Positions 48,046-61,060 of a stretch of DNA of 64,000 nt are shown here, piece after piece. The stretch is taken from contig NC_081547.1 of NCBI RefSeq assembly GCF_901000735.1, positions 9,158,193 to 9,222,192 on the forward strand. Direction: 5' to 3'. The stretch is from Corylus avellana (taxonomy: Eukaryota; Streptophyta; Magnoliopsida; Fagales; Betulaceae). Within the stretch, counting starts at the first letter, position 1. Every line of letters starts with the position of its first letter. The position numbers were made by a program, and so were the translations under genes. Below the pieces are notes generated by a model that was given only the letters and a program-made list of their open reading frames with translations, searched no databases and was not told where the DNA came from.

Positions 48046-49180
48046 AAAGTAGCTATTTCACTATCTTTTCTTTATGGGTCTTGGGGTTTTCATTATCAGA
48101 GAACCATTGTCTTTTATGATGCCCCCTTGGGCCTTGTATGTGCAATAATGGTTCATTAAGCTGCACTTGTTTTCTATTGGGCCTATGGAAATGCCCAATT
48201 TACCACTTATTTTATTTATGATATTCAAGAGAGAGCAGGAGTAAAGCATCGCAAGTCTTACATCATATAGATATACTTGGGTTTATTCTTTAGCATTCCA
48301 TTTCTAGACTCCTAAATATAAACATCTAACCATGCATTTCCCTTTTTCTTTTGTTGGATTAACCTCATTGGGTGTTGAATTATCCATTCGTCCTACTCGT
48401 GTTTAATTTATATAAGATTTGATCAAATTATAACTTAATCGAGCTTGACAGTTGCCGTCCCGCATGTTTTTTACTTAAAAAGAATAAAAAAGCAAACAAA
48501 GAAGTCCTTCCACGAAAGTTCAAATTATACACGCTTACTAGGAGGAATGCGCCAGCCTTAACTAATTTTATTTGCAAATTGCACACGCTGAGGTCCCACT
48601 AATATTGGCATATACGATCACGGTGATGAGGATATACGGCATCAGCACTAAGAATTTATCAGATATATCCACTGACTTACCCGTAAAGCTACATATATGT
48701 AGCTTCTAGACCTTACCAAATATTTGGAGAAACCCAATACACACACACACACACATATATATATATATGGTCACGTATGTTAATTAATTTTGACCCAATC
48801 AATCATCATATAGTCCATCCTCACCCACATAAATCTAATGAGCCATGCAAGTTCCTAATTACTTGTTTATGGATCATGTGATCTGGTCAGAGCTGAATCG
48901 GTAAAGATGTCACCTATGCCTAACAAATCTGTTAATTATTAATTAAGATATATATATATGCAAGCCATTGATGTCATTCTTGTGGCCAGGAAAAGTGTGA
49001 TTTGAGTTTAAGAAACTTCCATTTGAAGTAGAAACGTGTGATAGATAGACTTGAAGAATGGAGATGGAAAATTTTACAAGTTTTTCCAACCGCCGACACA
49101 GTCTATTGCATTCCAAGTCTTTTGTTGCTTCTCCAATTGCAGCAACATTTATAAGTACAGAACATTGACATGAATTGACA
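46961..49180. other. Intergenic stretch upstream of PLD
   Basis: Contains an A run (48016-48043) and a (CA)n(TA)n run near 48739-48769. No gene frame with domain evidence. The last part is the presumed PLD promoter. Confidence 0.55.
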
Positions 49181-49192
49181 TGACACGACACA

Positions 49193-49223
<31 letters not shown>

Positions 49224-49263
49224 GTGTCTCTGAAGATCGAGCGTATTTTTAAAGGCTGCAGCA
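49181..49263 (+). promoter_or_regulatory. CT-rich 5' leader of the PLD gene
   Basis: A (CT)n tract at about 49195-49222 lies 40 bp upstream of the start codon, and the start is in the context GCAGCAATGGAG. Pyrimidine tracts of this kind are common near plant transcription starts and in 5' leaders. Confidence 0.45.
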
Positions 49264-50425
49264 ATGGAGGGAAAGCACAGCTTTCTCCATGGAACACTTG
49301 AAGCTACCATCGTCCATGCCACACCCTACACACCACCATCTCCTTTCAACGTATGTACTACAATAACTCTATTTATGTATGTATGTATGTATGTATGCAT
49401 TTATGTATGTATCATTTTGCAGTGTTTATTTGCAAGGGGAAAGCCTGCGTATGTGACGATAGAGATAGATGACAAGAAGGAAGCACAAACCAGCCACGAA
49501 CACGACCGCGTTTGGAACGAGAACTTTCAAATCCTCTGCGCGCATCCACCGGAGACGACCATTACAATCACAATGAAAACATCATTCTGCATCTTGGGGA
49601 AGATAATCATCCAGGCCCATCAGATTCTCAACGAAGCGAGTTTGATTAATGGGTTCTTTCCTCTGCTCATGGAGAACGGAAGGCCAAATCCAGAACTCAA
49701 ACTGCGATTCATGTTGTGGTTTAAACCGGCGGCGTTTGAACCAAGCTGGAGAAAGATGCTTAGCAATGGAGATTTCCAGGGGATGAGGAGCGCCTCATTC
49801 CCGCAACGGTCCAATTGCCATGTCACGCTTTATCAGGACGCTCACCATCTCTCCACCTTCCAACCTCCATTCCTTCCTCCAAGAAGATTGTGGGAGGATG
49901 TGTACAAAGCCATTGAGGGTGCAAAGCACTTGATTTACATTGCAGGCTGGTCTTTCAATCCTAAGCTGGTGCTGGTAAATATTGAAAACCCATCTACTTT
50001 TTCTTATTTTCAGGGAATTGAAAACCCCTCCCAATGTTTAAGCACTTTTGTAATTTACTCCTAAAAGTTTAAAAATTTGCGATAACAAGTTCTTATGTTT
50101 ATAATTTTGCAATATTACCCCTTCGTTAGGATTGTTTTGTTAAATTCTAATAGAGGATGCTAAAATATCAAAAATACGCTTGTTTAATATATATATATAT
50201 TATTTGCAATATTGCCTACCTGACCGTCGTGAATTTTGCTTCTTTTTTTTTTTTAAAAAAATGTAATTATTTAAGATAATTTTATATTTTTATAATTGTA
50301 TAGGGGCATAAGGGACATTTTACACGTTTATAGCCCGGGTGTAATTAAAAGGAGAAATGATATTTAGTAGACTATCATGTGACTGTTATACAATTATGAT
50401 TATGTGCCCATGAATATCAACTATT

Positions 50426-50458
<33 letters not shown>

Positions 50459-53353
50459 TCTTTGTTAATCTAAATGTTGATTTTAACTGACACATCATCA
50501 TAATTGTGTGGTAGTCGTATGAGAGTCTACTAAAATAGCTAAAATATGATAACTCGACATTGTAAATTTTTAAACTTTGAGAGTATGATTACAAAAACAA
50601 TTTAAGGCGGTATACCCCAAATTTTCCCTATAGGAGGCTAGCTAACATGCTTTTAAGCAGGTGCGGGATTCAGAAACTGAAATTCCACATGCAAGAGGAG
50701 TAAAGCTTGGTGAATTGTTGAAGCAGAAAGCAGAGGAAGGTGTAGCAGTAAGAATTATGGTTTGGGACGATGAAACATCCCTTCCAGTTATCAAGAACGA
50801 AGGACTAATGAGAACCCATGACGAAGATGCTTTTGCCTACTTCTCACACACCAAAGTAGTATGCAAATTGAGCCGGAGATCGCACCCCAAATCCCCGCCA
50901 ATCTTCTCCCACCATCAGAAAACCATAACCGTTGACACCCGCTCAAACATTAGCCCCAGCAAAAGAGAAATCACGAGCTTTGTTGGCGGATTAGATCTCT
51001 GCGATGGCCGCTACGACACAGAAAAACATTCCGTGTTTCACGCGCTCAAAACAGAATCACATTGCCATGATTTCTACCAGACAAGTATTGCCGGAGCGAG
51101 CCTCGACAGAGGCGGGCCAAGGGAGCCATGGCATGATGCTCACGCCTGCATCACCGGCGAGGCGGCTTGGGATGTTTTGACAAATTTCGAGCAACGATGG
51201 AGAAAGCAATTTGACCCTTCTTTGCTAGTCCCCACATCCACCTTATCAAATCTTCTCAGCAGTATTTCCTCCGAGAGGAATTGGAAAGTTCAAGTATTTC
51301 GATCAATCGACCATTTGTCGGTTACCCAAATGTTCAAAAAGTTGACCGTTGAGCAGAGCATCCATGAAGCCTATGTAGAAGCAATAAGGCGAGCAGAGAG
51401 GTTTATATACATTGAGAACCAATATTTCATTGGTGGGTGTCGCTTGTGGGACAAGGATCAACATTGTGGGTGCAGAAATTTGATCCCCATTGAGATTGCT
51501 CTCAAGGTGGTGAACAAGATCAAAGCGAAGGAGAGGTTTGCAGTTTATATTGTGATGCCAATGTGGCCAGAAGGGGCGCCGGAGAGTGAAGTTGTTCATG
51601 ATATTCTGCATTGGACAAGAGAAACAATGTCGATGATGTACAAGTTGATCGCAGAAGCAATAAAAGAAAGTGGAGAGCCGGGGCACCCCAGAGACTACTT
51701 GAATTTCTTCTGCCTGGCAAATAGAGAAGAGGAGGGTAAAGAGGAGTTTCATCCTCCACATTCTCCTCACCCGGGGACACAATATTGGAACGCTCAAAAG
51801 CATAGGAGGTTCATGGTTTATGTGCACTCCAAGATCATGATAGGTATGGCTATCAATCTTCTTTCTCCATACATAATCAATATTATATTATTGTATATAA
51901 CAACTTACATCATCTCCAAAAACTGGATTAGGATCTTCTACAATTTTAAAAAAATAGTAGATTCTTAAATTACGCAATTTTGGTTGTTTTTAAGCATCGA
52001 AATGCTTGAAAATGTCGCCTATTAAAAATGTGATATATTCAAGTTGAGAATTGAGTATATTTTCTTTAAGTTTTTGTTTTTTTTGTTGTAAAAAAACTTT
52101 AACCCAAATTTTGTCTTTTGATCTTACGAAGAATGAATGTCTATATTAAAGTGAAGATGAACATTTTTGGGAGGTAATTGTTTTTTGGTTTTCTAAATAA
52201 TATGCCACATTTTTAATGGGTAACATTTTTCAAGTGTTTCGTTGTCTAAAAACGGCTTAAATTACATAATTTGAAAATCTACAATTTTTTTTTAAAAATT
52301 GCTAGGGATCCAATCCCCAAAAACTATGGATCCAACACAAGGAGTCTAATTGGAAAGAGATAGGGACGGAATTCGTGCAATAGCACAATCTTATTGCATT
52401 ATAATAGAATACGTAATTCTATGTGTAAAAGCTCTCTACCTGATTGAACAAGTATTCAGATAGTCAGAACAAGTGAGACTCAAATGTTCTACCCCATTTC
52501 AGTGTCGTAGGACAATTCTATTGCTGCAATGGGATGAAACTTTCATAATCTTGTATTAGAAATATTAGAAATAGAAGCCCTACTTACCGGGGGCGGAATC
52601 ACTAAGGGGGGGTGGAGCTTCCGTCCCCCAAGCCGCAAAATGTTTCCTAATTTTTTTTAAAAAATACTTCTATAATTATTTTTAAAATCAAATTTTTACC
52701 CTCTTTAATTTATTTATTTATTTTTTATTTTTTATTTTTTATAGTTATTTCTAGATTGGTATTTGTATTGAATAATTTGAGAATTATACAAGTGTTCTTT
52801 GTTTGTAAAGGTCACATACATACATTTGATTGTGTACATAACAAGGTGCAAAATGGCAAACATATAATTAATGACAAATAATGTATTTGTTGACTTTTGC
52901 TCTATTTATGTTTCAGTGGACGACCTATACATTCTGATAGGATCTGCAAACGTGAATCAACGATCCATGGATGGCCAACGCGACACCGAGATTGCAATAG
53001 GATGCTACCAGTCCAAAAACGGCGATGACAAGATGAGCGGCGGTGATATTCACGCCTACCGTATGTCACTGTGGTTCGAGCACACCGGAGGCGCCGAGGA
53101 TTTGTTCCGATCGGAGCCCCAAAGCCTGGAATGTGTGCAGAAGATGCGCTCCATCGGAGATCAAATGTGGCGGATTTACATCGGTGAACAAGTGGTGGAC
53201 ATGGAAGGTGTGCACCTGGTGACGTACCCTGTGTATGTAAGACAAGATGGTTGTGTGGAGGATTTGGGAGACAACGAGGGTAATTTTCCCGACACGACAA
53301 TTCCGGTGAAGGGCCGGAGATCATTATTGCTGCCACCTGTTTTTACTACATAA
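49264..53353 (+). CDS. PLDALPHA4: Phospholipase D, C2 type (alpha4/epsilon-like)
   Basis: The exons 49264-49350, 49423-49974, 50661-51843 and 52917-53353 join in phase to 752 residues, close to the ~760 of Arabidopsis PLD-epsilon (PLDalpha4). The enzyme hydrolyses membrane phospholipids to phosphatidic acid. An N-terminal C2 domain (residues ~8-150; HGTLEATIVHATPYTPPSPF, FQILCAHP) is followed by the catalytic halves. HKD motif 1 is HQKTITVD and motif 2 is HSKIMIVD, the latter formed across the exon 3/4 junction. The conserved IYIENQYF and GSANVNQRSMDG are present. The C-terminus (RRSLLLPPVFTT) is typical of plant C2-PLDs. The family member is implicated in nitrogen signalling and root growth (established for Arabidopsis). 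Intron 1 is only 72 bp, in frame and without stops. A truncated near-identical copy lies at 13284-16702. Confidence 0.93.
49351..49422 (+). other. PLD intron 1, 72 bp, in frame, with GTAT microsatellite
   Basis: GT at 49351 and AG at 49421-49422. The length is a multiple of three and no stop codon interrupts the frame, so the open reading frame runs through it. It contains about seven ATGT/GTAT repeats. I treat it as an intron because removing it restores the family-like PFN-CLF junction of the C2 domain. Confidence 0.75.
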
Positions 53354-55067
53354 TTACACGTATACTCAGAATTCAATCTCTTAGAAATTCATTGTTCAAA
53401 TTTAGCCTATTCTTAACCATATATTGATGTAAATATTATTGAACGATCAGTAATTTTTACATGTATTTTTTATTTTTCTATTATAACTTGTACATCTTAT
53501 CGATTGTAATGAATATATATTAAGTTTGCAAAGCGATGAGGAAAAAAGAAAGAAAGAAAGAAAGTAACCTATTAATTCAAAATCAAAAAATATATATTGG
53601 CGACTTTGTGTAGAGCAAGCAAATCATCATGTGCTTATATTGAATAATTTTATTTAGTAGATTCTATAATTACTATACAACTGAATGATGTGGTAGTAAT
53701 AATCGGTCTTTGGATTAGTACTTTTTTTTTTTACAAAGTACGAATTTAAAGGCTGATTTTTATTATCACATCATTTAGTTGTATGTCAATTGTACACATA
53801 TTTACTAAATAGTATTACTCGTCCTTCATCTTTTTTCTTAAATTAAAAAATTATAAAAAAAAAATTATTGATTTTCACTGTCAAATCATCATAGTTGAGA
53901 TGAATAATGCTATATAAGCTTTACAAAATTGGCACAAATTTCTCCTATTATAGTCTTTTTTGTTTATCCATGTCTCCGTCTTCGCCTCCGCTTTTGGTCT
54001 TGCTGGTTTTTGGGCTTAGAGTTTTTTTCCTGCTTTTTGTTTTGTATTTCCATTATGTTCCGTTGTTGTGTTGCTTTCTGTATAACTCGAACCGGTTGAG
54101 CTTTAGACTTTGTGTCTGTGTAGGCTATCTTTTTTTCACATGTTTGGTCTCCTTTCAGTTCATTGAGGTGCTACTGCTAGGGGTCTGTTTGGATTGGGTT
54201 TTTAAAAATAATCCTAATCAGTTAGGCCTCAGACTCTGTGTCTGTAAAGGAAACCCGTATTCCTTTGTTTTTTTTTTTTTTTTTCTACTTAATTTTCACA
54301 GTTTCTTTGAAAATTTGTCCAGATTTAAGTTTTTAGGAGTTTTCTTATTTCAGATGGTTTTATCTATCATAGAAAGCCGTAACTTTCATCGTTTGCATTC
54401 GCTAATGCCTTCCACTTTTATGATATCCTTCTAATTCATTAAGGTATTAATAATCTATCTGGATTGAATTTTTCAGTTAAACTTGTATATGCTTTCTGTT
54501 TATAGTTTTCTTTTGTAATTTCTTTTGATTTGAATAGATGCACTTAATATATATATATTTGTTCATGTAATGGTGGTCATGATGTGATAATGACAAGAGG
54601 GCTCACCAGATCCACTTGCTTGGCCCCGCCCACTTCAACCCACGAGACAATTCTTTCTCAATGATTACCTTATTACCTTAATTATAAATTTAGCCTCATC
54701 TTAACAGATGCTTGTTTTTGCTCGTTAAACATTAGAAAAATATCAACAACTCATCTTTAATTTGCAAACTTTTGTCTCCTACCCTATGATTCACACAAGA
54801 CAAACGTCGTTACACACATTTTTTAATGTGGTTATAAAAATAATATTATATTTAAAACTTATTAGTAATTTTTAATGCTATATAAATGAGCGTAAAAGTG
54901 AGAGTATATTAACTAAATTACTATTACTAATAATGACAACAAAATAATTGAAATGTCTATCTGGACAAATGATGGCGTGGCCCACTGGAATGAATTCGAC
55001 AGAATGGCTCCATCAACGTTACAAATGGCGTGCTGTTAACTTCTTCCTTCTACTTCAGCCATTGCTG

Positions 55068-55073
<6 letters not shown>
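53354..55073. other. PLD 3' flank and intergenic stretch
   Basis: The part to 53978 matches contig 3 (16703-17229) apart from an extra ~130 bp at 53717-53850. The open frame at 53907-54434 is hydrophobic and T-rich without a domain and is probably not a gene. No other feature. Confidence 0.6.
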
Positions 55074-55120
<47 letters not shown>

Positions 55121-55215
55121 TGCGCGTTTCCATTGAAGAGAGACTCAAAGGATTGGTTTCCTAGTTGAAAGCTCGAGACATATACACAACAGGGAACTTC
55201 TCGTCTCCTATAGGA
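55074..55215 (+). promoter_or_regulatory. CT microsatellite and 5' leader of the CBL gene
   Basis: A (CT)n run of about 40 bp (55075-55115) stands about 100 bp upstream of the proposed start codon. This resembles the pyrimidine tracts in front of the PLD and kinase genes. Confidence 0.45.
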
Positions 55216-58200
55216 ATGGATTCCTCTCGCAGTTCTCTGGTACTCTCTCTCATCGAAACGGATTCCTCTCGCAGTTGTCTGGTACTCTCTCTTTCTCTTT
55301 CTCTCTCTCTCTCTCTCTCTGAAGTTGTGTTTAATGCTGGTGTTTGATTGGTGAATCGATCAGAAAGTATGGTCACAGATGATATGCCGCCCGGTATGTG
55401 CCGTGGTAGGACCATTCATGGGCTTTATTGAAGCCCTAATACTCAGCATAGCTCAATGCTTTGGTCACGGACGTCCACGCAACTGCTTTTATTACTCATT
55501 TGATGACGTCGTCCGTCTCGCTAGCACAACTCCATGTGCGTCCAATTCTTTGCGCTGGTGTTGTTGGAATGAGATTTTGTTTTCTGTTTGATTTGGTCCT
55601 TAGTTTTGGAATGATATTTTCGGTGATCTTGTGCTCATCTGCTTGCAGTTACTGTCAATGAAATCGAGGCATTGCGCGAGTTGTATAAAAAGTTGAGTAG
55701 TCTTATGATTGACGATGGTCTCATACACAAGGTAGCTCTGGTTCTGTGTGTGATTCTGTTTTCTCATCAATCTATGCTTTTTTTTCTTCTTTGTGTTATT
55801 ATACAATGAATATTTGCTATAGGAACAAACTGAATTCTTCTGATAAGCGGCTATATGCCTCTCTCAAGATTAATCATATTGGGATTGCAGAAAATCCTTC
55901 CTATCATTGTTACAACGGTAATCCTAATTCTTTCTTAGCTAAATTGTCACGACTTATCATGCTAAAGTGAAAAAGAAAGGTAGTAAGCCATAGTAGTTGG
56001 AATGAGGATTTGTGATGCATTTCATTGCTCTTGTGAGATCGATTTGGTTTATATATAGTTGGATCCGATCCATAGAAATTATTTGCCTATTTGGGAGCAG
56101 GACAGGTAGGTGTTTTATTTATATATGTGGTAGATTAACTAAGACACATTCTGAAGCAATAATATAAGATTATCATGAGATATTTATTGGTTTTTTTTTT
56201 TCCTTGTATTCATCCAGTGACTGGTTACTTTTATATATATATGTATATATATTGCATTGACTGAAATGATTGAGCTTTGATGGAAGCTTGCAATTTTAGA
56301 ATTATATAATCCGAATTAACCAGATTCTAAATTTGTAATCCTTTCTGGTTGCTTATCATTTGAAGGAAGAACTCCAATTGGCAATATTCACAACTCCAGG
56401 GGGCAAGAATCTTTTTCTGGACAGAGTAAATTTACTGTCACATTCGTGCTTAACCCTAATGATCAGGATATTCTTTCCCATGCTCAGTTAGATTGATCAC
56501 TTTTATTGGTGATGTGATCTATGAATCACTTAATTAATTCAGTCGCTACCCATTCTTATCTAGGTATTTGATCTTTTTGATGAAAAGAAAGATGGGGTCA
56601 TTGAATTTGAGGAGTTTGTTCGTGCACTTAGTGTTTTCCATCCACGTGCTCCTGTGGAGGACAAAACTGATTGTCAGTAGAAGTTTTAATTTATGCCATC
56701 ATAAATTGTTTCTTTTTTGATTGAAATCCATTGATTTTGTTTTCTCCTTTGGGTTTTATGCAGTTGCATTTAGGTTGTATGATTTGAGACAGACTGGATA
56801 TATCGAAAAGGAAGAAGTGAGTAGCTCTGATGTGTACTATGAATAAGTTCTGAGCTGGTTTATTACAAATAAAATTATTTAAAACATGGATGTCAAAGTT
56901 GTTGATGTCTTTACTCAGTAATATCATTTACTTTTCTCATTCAAAAAACAAAAAATCTTTGGTAAAGAAGGTGGTTTATGTGTCTCTTTGACAGTTTGAC
57001 TTATATCAACTGTTCTGCAAACTGAAAATGTGTTTTATGTATGGGTAAGCTCTTACTGACAATGTTGTAAACATATAATATGAATATTCAAATTCATTTG
57101 GAGGTTAAATGGAACTCTTTTTTGATGGTACAACTCGTATTCCCTTGATAATACTTGGTCTATTTTTTGCTTCAAACTGGTGAAAGATGTGATTGTAGCG
57201 AGTTATTGCTTATGATTTTTACTCATTGGAACGTGCTAGTGTTTCCCCAACCGTCAATTTTACTTTTTAGTCATTTCTGATGTATCTGCTTTCAGGTTAG
57301 ACAAATGGTAGTTGCCATTCTTTCTGAATCTGGTATACAGATGTCAAATGAAAATCTTGAAGCTATGATTGATAAGGCAAGGATTCCATGTCAATTATTA
57401 TTTTTTATTTTTTATTTTATAATAAAAAAATTATATAATTTTAAACATTCCATCTTTGAGATTGTGCACTTACAGTGACTTCTTCACTTGTTTAGACATT
57501 CGTTGATGCTGATACTGATCTGGATGGCAAGATTAGCAAAGAAGACTGGAAGGCTTTTGTTGTTCGGCACCCGACACTTCTGAAGAACATGACACTTAAT
57601 TATTTAAAGTATCTCACTTGCTTCCGTTCAATATTGCTAACTTCATTACTATCATTATCATCAATACCATTATAAGTTTATAACTACTGAAAATTTATTG
57701 TCTGCATGACCTCTACTTTTCCTGTCCAAAAAATCACTTGTTAGAAAATCCCTGTTATTCAAATTCTTTTTTAAACCCAGTATTCGGTTCTTGTTTACAC
57801 TGAAATTACTGAATACTTTATAAGAATATGAACTAAACATTTGATATTGAATAGCCTGTACCATGTACCTCTGTTTTTTCTTTTTCTTTAGGAGCATGGT
57901 TTATTTTCTTATGGAAGTTGCCTCAGTATATAAATGTGATTTGTTGCTCTATTGGATTTCTGAGAAAGATGGGAAAGATTATGGAAAATTGGATATTATT
58001 CACTAGTTGAAGTTAGGGCAGAATAGCAAAATGGGAAGTTCTGTTTATTTATGTAACATTATGGCAATCTAATGGAGCATAAAATTCATGTCAAATCAAC
58101 AAGTTGATAGTTTTATTGAATTGAAGGTCTGTTAAGTTTGATTCTGCTCTTCATGGTTACCTGTCAGTAAAGTTTGCTATATTCTCTATAATTTCGTTGG

Positions 58201-58482
58201 GCATAATCTAGGGAAGTCCATGGATTTTGTATTGCAGAAGGCTTTCTGCTATAAATGGGTGTTATTATATACTTGAATTGAATATATATATATATACACA
58301 CTAGCATTCTTTGGTATTTAACCATCAAGCTTTCCCTCATACAAGATGCCTACTACTATTTGTATCACACAAAGTTATCTCAAAACTCTAAACCTACTTT
58401 TTTTTTTTTTGATTTTCCATTTGACAGGGACATCACGGCCATGTTTCCAAGTTTTATTTACAACACTGAAGTTGATGACTGA
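55216..58482 (+). CDS. CBL10: Calcineurin B-like Ca2+ sensor (CBL10-type)
   Basis: The exons 55216-55239, 55364-55535, 55649-55731, 56366-56425, 56564-56672, 56764-56816, 57296-57376, 57496-57608 and 58428-58482 join in phase to 249 residues. The N-terminus lacks the MGCxxS acylation signal of CBL1/4/9. Instead it has a hydrophobic segment ([20 protein letters not shown]), the CBL10 hallmark linked to tonoplast or membrane location. Four EF-hand regions follow: [40 protein letters not shown] and [14 protein letters not shown]. The C-terminal FPSF motif ([13 protein letters not shown]) is the known phosphorylation site of CIPK partners. CBL10 with CIPK24 (SOS2) regulates Na+ handling under salt. 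The intron after exon 7 has a GC donor. Exon 1 is the least certain part (55216 start; a second donor exists at 55281). Confidence 0.9.
55217..55292 (+). repeat. Tandem duplication (42-bp unit) spanning CBL10 exon 1 and its splice donor
   Basis: GGATTCCTCTCGCAGTT(C/G)TC(T)GG followed by TACTCTCTCT occurs at 55218 and 55260, 42 bp apart. The first copy contains the proposed ATG and donor (CTG|GTACTC at 55239/55240). The second repeats the donor at 55281/55282, in the same frame. Confidence 0.8.
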
Positions 58483-59690
58483 GCATTTTGGCAACACTGA
58501 AGTGAGGCTAAATGTTGAAAATGAATAGAAAAGCTCTGCTGCATCAGGGAGCGTTTTAATATTCCAGAATGAGTTGGGACTGTCTTGGCGAATGCCGCCT
58601 CAAGGGTTGCTCACTACCCATTGACACATACATGAGGCTGCCCAAACCCACTACTTCTTATCTAAGATTTATCCCTTCTTTCTACTGGAAACCTCATTTG
58701 CAAGAAACATTCCCTAGTCTTTCATGTACATAGATGGAAATACTCCTACTGTTTAGCAAGTGACCTGTAAGCATAGTTTTGTTTTTGCTTTTCTGGGTTA
58801 CATCTTTCGATGTGTCAAAGGACTTTTGCCATCGCCTCCTCCTCTATCCTTCCCCCACCCTTGTTTTTATCATAGCCTCAATTGACTCTCTTTCTCTCTC
58901 TCTCTCTCTGCATGTGCGTTTGTGTGTGTAAAGCCTGTTTGCTTGGTATTCTGTTTTTTTTTTTTTTTTAGTAGGTGAGATAAAGATACAAGCAGAAACA
59001 GAAAATCAAGAGGGATACCAGGAAAACCCAGTAGCAAGGTATTCACGCTTGGCTTGGTATTTTTAGAACACAAGAAAACCAGCCTTGAGCCAGACTTTTG
59101 TATCAAGAAGCAGAGTTAGACGGAGCGGGCTGCTTCCCAGGCAGCAAAGGATTTGCCGTACGCAGCTAGGGTGTGGAGCGAAGGCAAGATTGAGGAAGCG
59201 AGAGCCCTAGTTTTAATGCATTTATGGTCACCGAGCACGAATGTCTATATCTGTTATTGTTCGGTAATATTCGTTATTATATTGATTTCATGTACAAAGA
59301 CAGTAGAGTTTTGTTTGCAAGAAACTAAATTCGGTTTACGATTAAAGAATCATTTCCATTTTAAATTCTTTCAATTTCTTTTATTTAGTGCATTTTTAAG
59401 GATATTGCATTTAATGCACTACCATCATTAAAATTTATTGACAACACTACCCTTTAAAACATACTAAATAAAGAAAATTGAGAAATTTTAAAATTGAGAG
59501 AATCATTTTCCTCGTGGCTATTGATTTGTAAAGTGAAGAGATGGTACTTCTCCACACTCCCTTTTAGTAAACGGTTAGTATTCCTTTTCAACATTTACTA
59601 TTTTTCTGCAATCTGCCTCCTCTAGCTACTTTTCTAGCAACACTAGTTATATTAACTAACCAAAAACACTCTACTTTTTCTTTTCTTTTA
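58483..59690. other. CBL10 3' flank and intergenic stretch
   Basis: 58483-58790 is the probable 3' untranslated region of CBL10. A (CT)n tract lies near 58890-58909 and a T run near 58954-58969. No further gene supported. Confidence 0.55.
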
Positions 59691-60111
59691 GGGGTAATTA
59701 CTTTTTGTTCTGATGAACTACCAACTACAATACCTAACCTCATCAAACTACCATCTTATGACCAAAAGCATCATTTTGTCAGTCAAATGAGTTAAAATTG
59801 ACGGTCAACAGTCATGTGCAAATCATGTATTATTTTAAATTTTTTCTTTCACTTTTGCCCTCACTTTAGATCGAGAAAATGATGCTTATACCCTCCAAAA
59901 CCCTAATCCAACAAATGAAAACAATTTAAAATTTGGGCAAAAGTGGAAAAAAAAAATTTAAAATTGCACATGACCGTTTACCGTTAATTTTAATCAATTT
60001 GACTGAAGGAAGAGAGCTTTTTGTCATAAGATGGTTGTTTGATGGGATCAAATGTCATAGTTGGTAGCTCATGGAGGAAAAGTGTCAAGGCCTGTAAAAG
60101 GTAATTACCCC
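59691..60111. mobile_element. Fold-back MITE, Mutator-like
   Basis: The ends GGGGTAATTAC and GTAATTACCCC are perfect inverse copies. The inverted homology continues inward (CATCTTATGACCAAAAGC against CTTTTTGTCATAAGATGG; ACTACCAACTACAATA-type text). The flanking 9 bp, TTTCTTTTA and TTTCTTTTT, match at 8 of 9 positions, consistent with a Mutator-type duplication in a T-rich target. 421 bp, non-coding. Confidence 0.7.
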
Positions 60112-60482
60112 TTTCTTTTTTCTCTCTATTTTACCTACTACTTTTTCAATGCAAACTCTAGCAGTCTATTTATCTCATTCTCTATTTTATTCTTTATTTT
60201 ATTTTTATTATTTCTTTATCTACTCTACTACCATTTCTCTCTCATGGAGAAAAATAAAAAGCAGAGCAAAATATTACAAACCCAGAATCAAAAACCACAG
60301 CCATTGAGTAATTCTTGGACCAAATAACAAAGATTCAAAGCATTTTTTTGTTTTTTTATCTCGTATCGGTATTTCTATACGCTAGATCCGAATGGGGTTT
60401 ACAGTGGCGCAGAAAGCTTAACAGAGAGAGGTTTGTTTGTGGTGGTGTGTGGCCACCACCTCATGGTCACTAGCCATGAAAA
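60112..60482. other. Intergenic stretch, no gene seen
   Basis: T-rich then mixed sequence between the MITE and the copia LTR. No supported feature. Confidence 0.6.
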
Positions 60483-61060
60483 TGTTAGGGATGGACACAC
60501 ACCCTTGACTCAATGGTTGTGCAAACTCCATAGAATAATAATGGAATGATAAATGCAATAGATTAACACACAGTATTTATGTGATTCGGCAGTGGGCCTA
60601 CATCCACGAGACTAACTCCGATCAATCCACTATAAACAACTTGTTACAGTGGTGTTTACTTAAGTTATGTAAAACTTGAGTTAATACAGGAGTAAATTAA
60701 TACAGAGAGAAAACAACTTCTGTTGAAACTAATATACACTCTCAGTGGTGTATTAAAACACTCTTTTCTTAACTCTCCCTCTGGAGTATAACTGAAGCTC
60801 TCATCTCCTGGCTTCTCTTCTCGTGTGTTATTGTTAATCTTTCTCAATCATCATTTGAGGCATAAGGCCCCTTGGATATTTATAGCCAATGTTAGAACCA
60901 TCTAGATGATGAACTTAGCCCCCAAGTTAGAACCATCTAGATGAATGAACTTGGCCTCCAAGGTAGAACCATCTAGAGGATGAAGACAAATTGAGAACCT
61001 TTTAGATAGATAGAGAACCATCTAGATAAATCTTTGAAGAGAACCTTCTAGATTGATGGA
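60483..61060 (-). mobile_element. 3' LTR of minus-strand copia element
   Basis: On the minus strand the LTR ends ...CATCCCTAACA at 60483 and contains the promoter-like GGCTATAAATATCC near 60880, as well as a TCTAGATGGTTCTA(A/C) word repeated several times (60890-61025). It directly follows the RNase H end. The upstream boundary near 61060 is approximate because the 5' LTR is outside the window. Confidence 0.65.

Noticed and set aside
53907..54434. Hydrophobic 175-codon open frame downstream of PLD
   Set aside because: T-rich low-complexity translation with a poly-Phe run, no domain and no gene structure.
55161..55415. Minus-strand frame with a (RE)n tract over the CBL leader
   Set aside because: The charged repeat is just the CT microsatellite read in reverse; no domain.
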